A stretch of 64,000 bases of DNA from Dyella_B humi (lineage in GTDB: Bacteria; Pseudomonadota; Gammaproteobacteria; Xanthomonadales; Rhodanobacteraceae), in NCBI RefSeq assembly GCF_044904605.1, contig NZ_JADIKI010000021.1:904677-968676 (forward strand). The letters are read 5' to 3'. The notes under the pieces are model-generated. The model had not been told where the DNA came from, did not search any database, and was given only the letters and a program-made list of their open reading frames with translations. The position numbers and the translations under genes are program-made. This document shows, in pieces, positions 61,153-64,000 of the stretch (the stretch's first letter is position 1; every line of letters starts with the position of its first letter).

Positions 61153-62151
61153 TTAATGTTGCTTCTGCCACGCTTGAACCGAGAGTTCTGAGTATTTATC
61201 TACCGCTGCTGCACGCCTAGCTTCAACTTCGCTTGCGGGCCAGTCACTTCTCCATAGCCCATATACCGAGTTCACCCCCAATCCTTGATTTACATATGAC
61301 TGCAACATGTATGCGCTGTGCTCCGTGGCGTTAACAGTATCAGGTGATTCATGGATATGGTTTGCACGCCTGGTGGCGTCATCCACCCCATGCTGCCCTT
61401 CATGAGCTCCAGATGCAGCCAACTCAGCACCAGAGCCATTGTCTTCTTCCATTATCTGTTTGACATCGAAGGTAATCGTGTCTGACCCCGTGAACCTGTT
61501 ATGCGAAATCTCCGCTGGATTTCCCGTGCTAGTCTTTCCTTCTTTTATGTTTACGACGTTTCCTTGAGAACCTTTCTCCCCCTTCTCACCATAGTATCCA
61601 AGTACTTTCGCGAACGCTTTTCCAATGGCCGAATCAGGAGAATATTGAGCAGCTGCCTGTTTTATCTCATTGTATGCCTTATCGAACTCTGCGCACCCAC
61701 CGGACTGTTGGCAAAAATACTTTCCAAACGGGTCTACTCTCAGTACAGGGTTATCCCCGACGTAAGCAAAGCGGTTGAAATAGAAAGTATTGCCTGGTGT
61801 TGGACCTGTCGGATCAACGCTAAGGAATCGACCTGTTGCAGGATCGTAGTAGCGAGCTTGCATGTAGACTAGATTTGTCTCTGGATCATTTACATGACCC
61901 GTATACCCTGAACCATTAGGCGGATTACCCAGTGCGGTAGTGCCATATGGAGTGTAATCAAATGTCGCCGTGATGTTGCCGTTCGCATCCGCTTCCGCCA
62001 GTGGTGTCCCCTGCGGATCGGTGTACACATACGTCACCGTTCCCGCACTTTGCGCAAACGCATGCATGGTTACAGAGAGCAACCCGAATACCGCCCATCG
62101 AAGTAAAGCTCTCATCCGCTTCAAACTCTGCGACTTCTCACTGATAATCAT
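61153..62151 (-). CDS. short secreted RHS-core protein with a putative metallopeptidase tip
   Basis: A 332-residue protein. Signal peptide (about 12-34, ending HAFAQSAG). Residues 35-145 are the conserved RHS core end (TYVYTDPQGTPLAEADANG, YTGHVNDPETNLVYMQARYYDPATGRFLSVDP, YVGDNPVLRVDPFG). The variable C-terminus carries HEGQH at 250-254, a zinc HExxH motif, with TEHSAY (Glu277) as possible third ligand. RHS proteins deliver such tips as toxins, but they are normally above 1000 residues; this one keeps only the last repeats and has its own signal. Followed by the lipoprotein gene. Confidence 0.82.
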   Translation of the reverse strand: MIISEKSQSLKRMRALLRWAVFGLLSVTMHAFAQSAGTVTYVYTDPQGTPLAEADANGNITATFDYTPYGTTALGNPPNGSGYTGHVNDPETNLVYMQARYYDPATGRFLSVDPTGPTPGNTFYFNRFAYVGDNPVLRVDPFGKYFCQQSGGCAEFDKAYNEIKQAAAQYSPDSAIGKAFAKVLGYYGEKGEKGSQGNVVNIKEGKTSTGNPAEISHNRFTGSDTITFDVKQIMEEDNGSGAELAASGAHEGQHGVDDATRRANHIHESPDTVNATEHSAYMLQSYVNQGLGVNSVYGLWRSDWPASEVEARRAAAVDKYSELSVQAWQKQH

Positions 62152-62253
62152 GACATCACGTCCTTATCCATTAACTCTTGCAGCCACGCATTTAGACAAT
62201 CCATCACTGGTTAGCTCAGCAGTGTAATTAATGTGTCTTTGTCTCGCATCACG

Positions 62254-63363
62254 TCAGCTACCCGGAACGATGCCATTAGCCATCGCCCCAATTACCTTCC
62301 AGCCGGAAGGAATGGAAAAGCTCGGACACGTGTAAGGCATCGGTGCGGGCGTGCTTTCATACCCGCTACCGCCCAATGGCGGACACACTTCAAGCTGCGC
62401 CGATCCGTGCTGGTAGATCACGCCGGTCATGTTGGTACCTCGCCCCTCGATGAGGAAACCGGCCGAACTCCATGGAAGCTGATAGCTGCTATCGAGCCAC
62501 CATTCGGTGGTTTGCCACAGCGTTTGCTGACCGATCTCGTTGAAGGTGCGATCCAGTTCGAGACCAAAGGCCGTCTGGTTGGATGCGATATAGATCAGGC
62601 TCATCAGGGAGCCTTCGTAACCGCCACCCAGTGCGACCATGGAGCTGCCCGGACCGTACTTGCCGAACGAGTACGGTGTGAATTGGTTGCCCGCACTGTC
62701 CCAGATATACAGATCCTGCGCAGCGCTCGTCCAAATGATCGACACGCGATTCGATGGAGTGTAATACCCGAGCGATATCGGATAGTAACCGCAGGTGATA
62801 TTGACGGTTTTCGATTCGACGTGAACGCCATTCTTCATCAACCAGTAGCCGAACTGGCATGCCGATGCGTTCAACCAGAGCAAATCGTCTTGGCCATCAC
62901 CATCTACGTCCTCCGCGCCAACCAGCGTCCATCCCGACGGATAGGAGTCGATCTGCGTGGAGGTGAAACCACCCTGTCCATTGTTGGTCCACAGATAGAG
63001 ATCATGATTGCTGCTGGTGAAGACCAGGTCCGCCAGGCCGTCCCCATTGAAATCGCCAACAGCGCCCACGAAATAACCCTGCGTCACGTTGTATGTGTGC
63101 GCGCTGAGCTTGGTGACGGCGCCATTCGCATCGTTGGTGTTCATCAGCCAAGATTGGAGTTGACTGGTTGTCGGATTGAACAAAAGCACATCGGACACGC
63201 CATTGCCATCCATGTCGCCGGGCACGTGTAGACCGGAGGGAACGGGTGTTGTGACGCGCAGCGCCGGCAAGGTGTCAAAGGTTATGTTCTGCGCGCAGAC
63301 CACAGCTGGCCCCCATAGAGCCGTCAGAACACTTGCTACCTTCCACCACAAATGCTTACGCAT
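62254..63363 (-). CDS. exported FG-GAP/VCBS repeat protein
   Basis: A 369-residue protein with a signal peptide (MRKHLWWKVASVLTALWGPAVVCAQ) and FG-GAP-type blades with calcium motifs: PGDMDGNGVSDVLLF (about 50), VGDFNGDGLADLVFT (about 107), AEDVDGDGQDDLLWL (about 152). Later blades keep the fold but not the Asp pattern. The C-terminus has two Cys pairs. FG-GAP propellers bind sugars or proteins at the surface. It precedes the RHS gene on the same strand, 102 bp away, and may form part of its export or adhesion unit. Confidence 0.85.
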   Translation of the reverse strand: MRKHLWWKVASVLTALWGPAVVCAQNITFDTLPALRVTTPVPSGLHVPGDMDGNGVSDVLLFNPTTSQLQSWLMNTNDANGAVTKLSAHTYNVTQGYFVGAVGDFNGDGLADLVFTSSNHDLYLWTNNGQGGFTSTQIDSYPSGWTLVGAEDVDGDGQDDLLWLNASACQFGYWLMKNGVHVESKTVNITCGYYPISLGYYTPSNRVSIIWTSAAQDLYIWDSAGNQFTPYSFGKYGPGSSMVALGGGYEGSLMSLIYIASNQTAFGLELDRTFNEIGQQTLWQTTEWWLDSSYQLPWSSAGFLIEGRGTNMTGVIYQHGSAQLEVCPPLGGSGYESTPAPMPYTCPSFSIPSGWKVIGAMANGIVPGS

Positions 63364-63563
63364 ATTCCCCCCAAATGATGAGCGTCCGTGATACGGCTAC
63401 ACGAGCTTCTATACGTACAACCTGATCAACAAGACCCTGACGCTGCCCGACACCTTTAGACATACTCGCGCAATCAGACGTATTGCTTGGGCGTCATGCA
63501 TGGCGCCCAAGCAATGGCCTCACACCTCGGCGACGACCCCATCATCTCCGAGGCTACCGCACC

Positions 63564-64000
63564 TCACTGCCAAGCCGAACACCCGTAGCTACTGCATGCT
63601 TTCACTTGGAAGGTGCGCACGGGGCCGTAGGCATAGCCGCCTGACCAAGATGTGTTGGGTCCCGAATACATCTGCGTAGTGATGGAGCCGTTAATTTCTT
63701 GCACCACGTAATACGTTGCATTGGGCACTGCTGCCCAGGTGACCGTTGCGATTATGGTCTTGCCTGTTGAAACTTGTTTCACCGTGATGGTCGGTGCAGC
63801 GGGAATCAGCGCGACAGACTCGGTCACGACGTTACTCCAAGACCCGCACGTCGCATTACAGGCTTGCACTTGATATTGATACGTCCCGTTGCCGCGACCA
63901 CTGGTGTTCCAACTCGTTGCACCACTCGACTGCACCGTGGTCCACCCCGCACCGTTGACGTTCTCCTGCAGGATGTAACTGGTCGCCGTGGCCACCCCAC
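63564..64000 (-). CDS. fibronectin type III repeat protein (5-prime end beyond window)
   Basis: At least 145 residues, open to the window edge. Two FnIII-like modules are visible (TSYILQENVNGAGWTTVQSS with SYQYQVQACNATCGSWSN-type ending; PTITVKQVSTGKTIIATVTWAAV with TFQVKACSSYGC). A Cys pair ends each module (CNATCG, CSSYGC), typical of the carbohydrate/RHS-associated repeat family. The upstream part, outside the window, is probably a long RHS-like or surface protein. The stop at 63564 gives SAWQ. Confidence 0.7.
   Translation of the reverse strand, partial: GVATATSYILQENVNGAGWTTVQSSGATSWNTSGRGNGTYQYQVQACNATCGSWSNVVTESVALIPAAPTITVKQVSTGKTIIATVTWAAVPNATYYVVQEINGSITTQMYSGPNTSWSGGYAYGPVRTFQVKACSSYGCSAWQ

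Noticed and set aside
63364..63563. plus-strand reading GYTSFYTYNLINKTLTL resembling an RHS fragment
   Set aside because: Only about 20 codons, opposite to the neighbouring genes and followed by nonsense; too short to call.

Overview
The window reads as chromosome from a GC-rich gammaproteobacterium. Large TonB-dependent receptors, LytS/LytR-type two-component pairs, a lone MlaA, RHS/FG-GAP surface proteins and palindromic CGTCATTCCGGCGAAGG-type repeats together suggest the Xanthomonadales (Lysobacterales), most likely Rhodanobacteraceae (Dyella/Luteibacter/Rhodanobacter-like). That placement is inference. I found no rRNA, tRNA, CRISPR array or replication origin. Most of the window is accessory genome: small divergent units of one regulator facing one to four enzymes, repeated many times.

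0-9.6 kb: SDR/LysR pair; an Lnt-like nitrilase with its own TetR, bracketed by two clusters of a transposon-end-like repeat; a His/Cys-rich exported protein; an epimerase facing an MmyB-type XRE regulator; a YCII (DGPF) protein; a ProC-like reductase. 9.6-15.1 kb: a CsoR-family sensor with a large perfect inverted repeat at its start codon and a Ni/Co-type exporter, an orphan periplasmic binding protein, a GST, a second YCII protein and a ChaA exchanger. 15.1-23.5 kb: a 1056-residue TonB receptor with a long leader, a Ser-rich protein, a monooxygenase/GlxA-type pair, an alpha/beta hydrolase and a fasciclin protein.

23.5-29.3 kb: a catabolic unit (TonB receptor, AtuA/DUF1446, DUF4387, MFS permease) faces a regulator that joins a MerR/excisionase-type HTH to a citrate-synthase fold lacking its catalytic motifs. 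The receptor has lost the middle of its barrel in frame. 29.4-38.7 kb: envelope genes (MlaA, OmpR/EnvZ-type pair, beta-propeller, MipA/OmpV, ArnT-like transferase coupled to a lone LptG). 38.7-48.0 kb: five regulator/enzyme units with SDRs, DUF427, hydrolase, cupin and carboxymuconolactone decarboxylase, including a decayed LysR gene that keeps its palindromic operator. 48.0-57.5 kb: two LytS/LytR pairs with propeller, NTF2-like, VOC, DUF1801 and hydrolase neighbours. 57.5-64 kb: a DUF1080 protein, an IS110-family element with a frameshifted transposase and a long structured 3-prime end, then a secreted RHS-metallopeptidase with a small lipoprotein, an FG-GAP protein and a fibronectin-III protein running off the window.

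The most unusual signals are: three copies of a TGTCGA-N17-CGTC promoter (ECF42-like), two of them in front of YCII genes; the HTH-citrate synthase pseudoenzyme beside the AtuA operon; the short secreted RHS-HExxH protein with a candidate immunity lipoprotein; the 3-prime structured RNA candidate of the IS110 element; and the co-varying palindromes in front of two related LysR starts. All start codons are my choice from Shine-Dalgarno-like sequences and family alignment from memory. No search was run.
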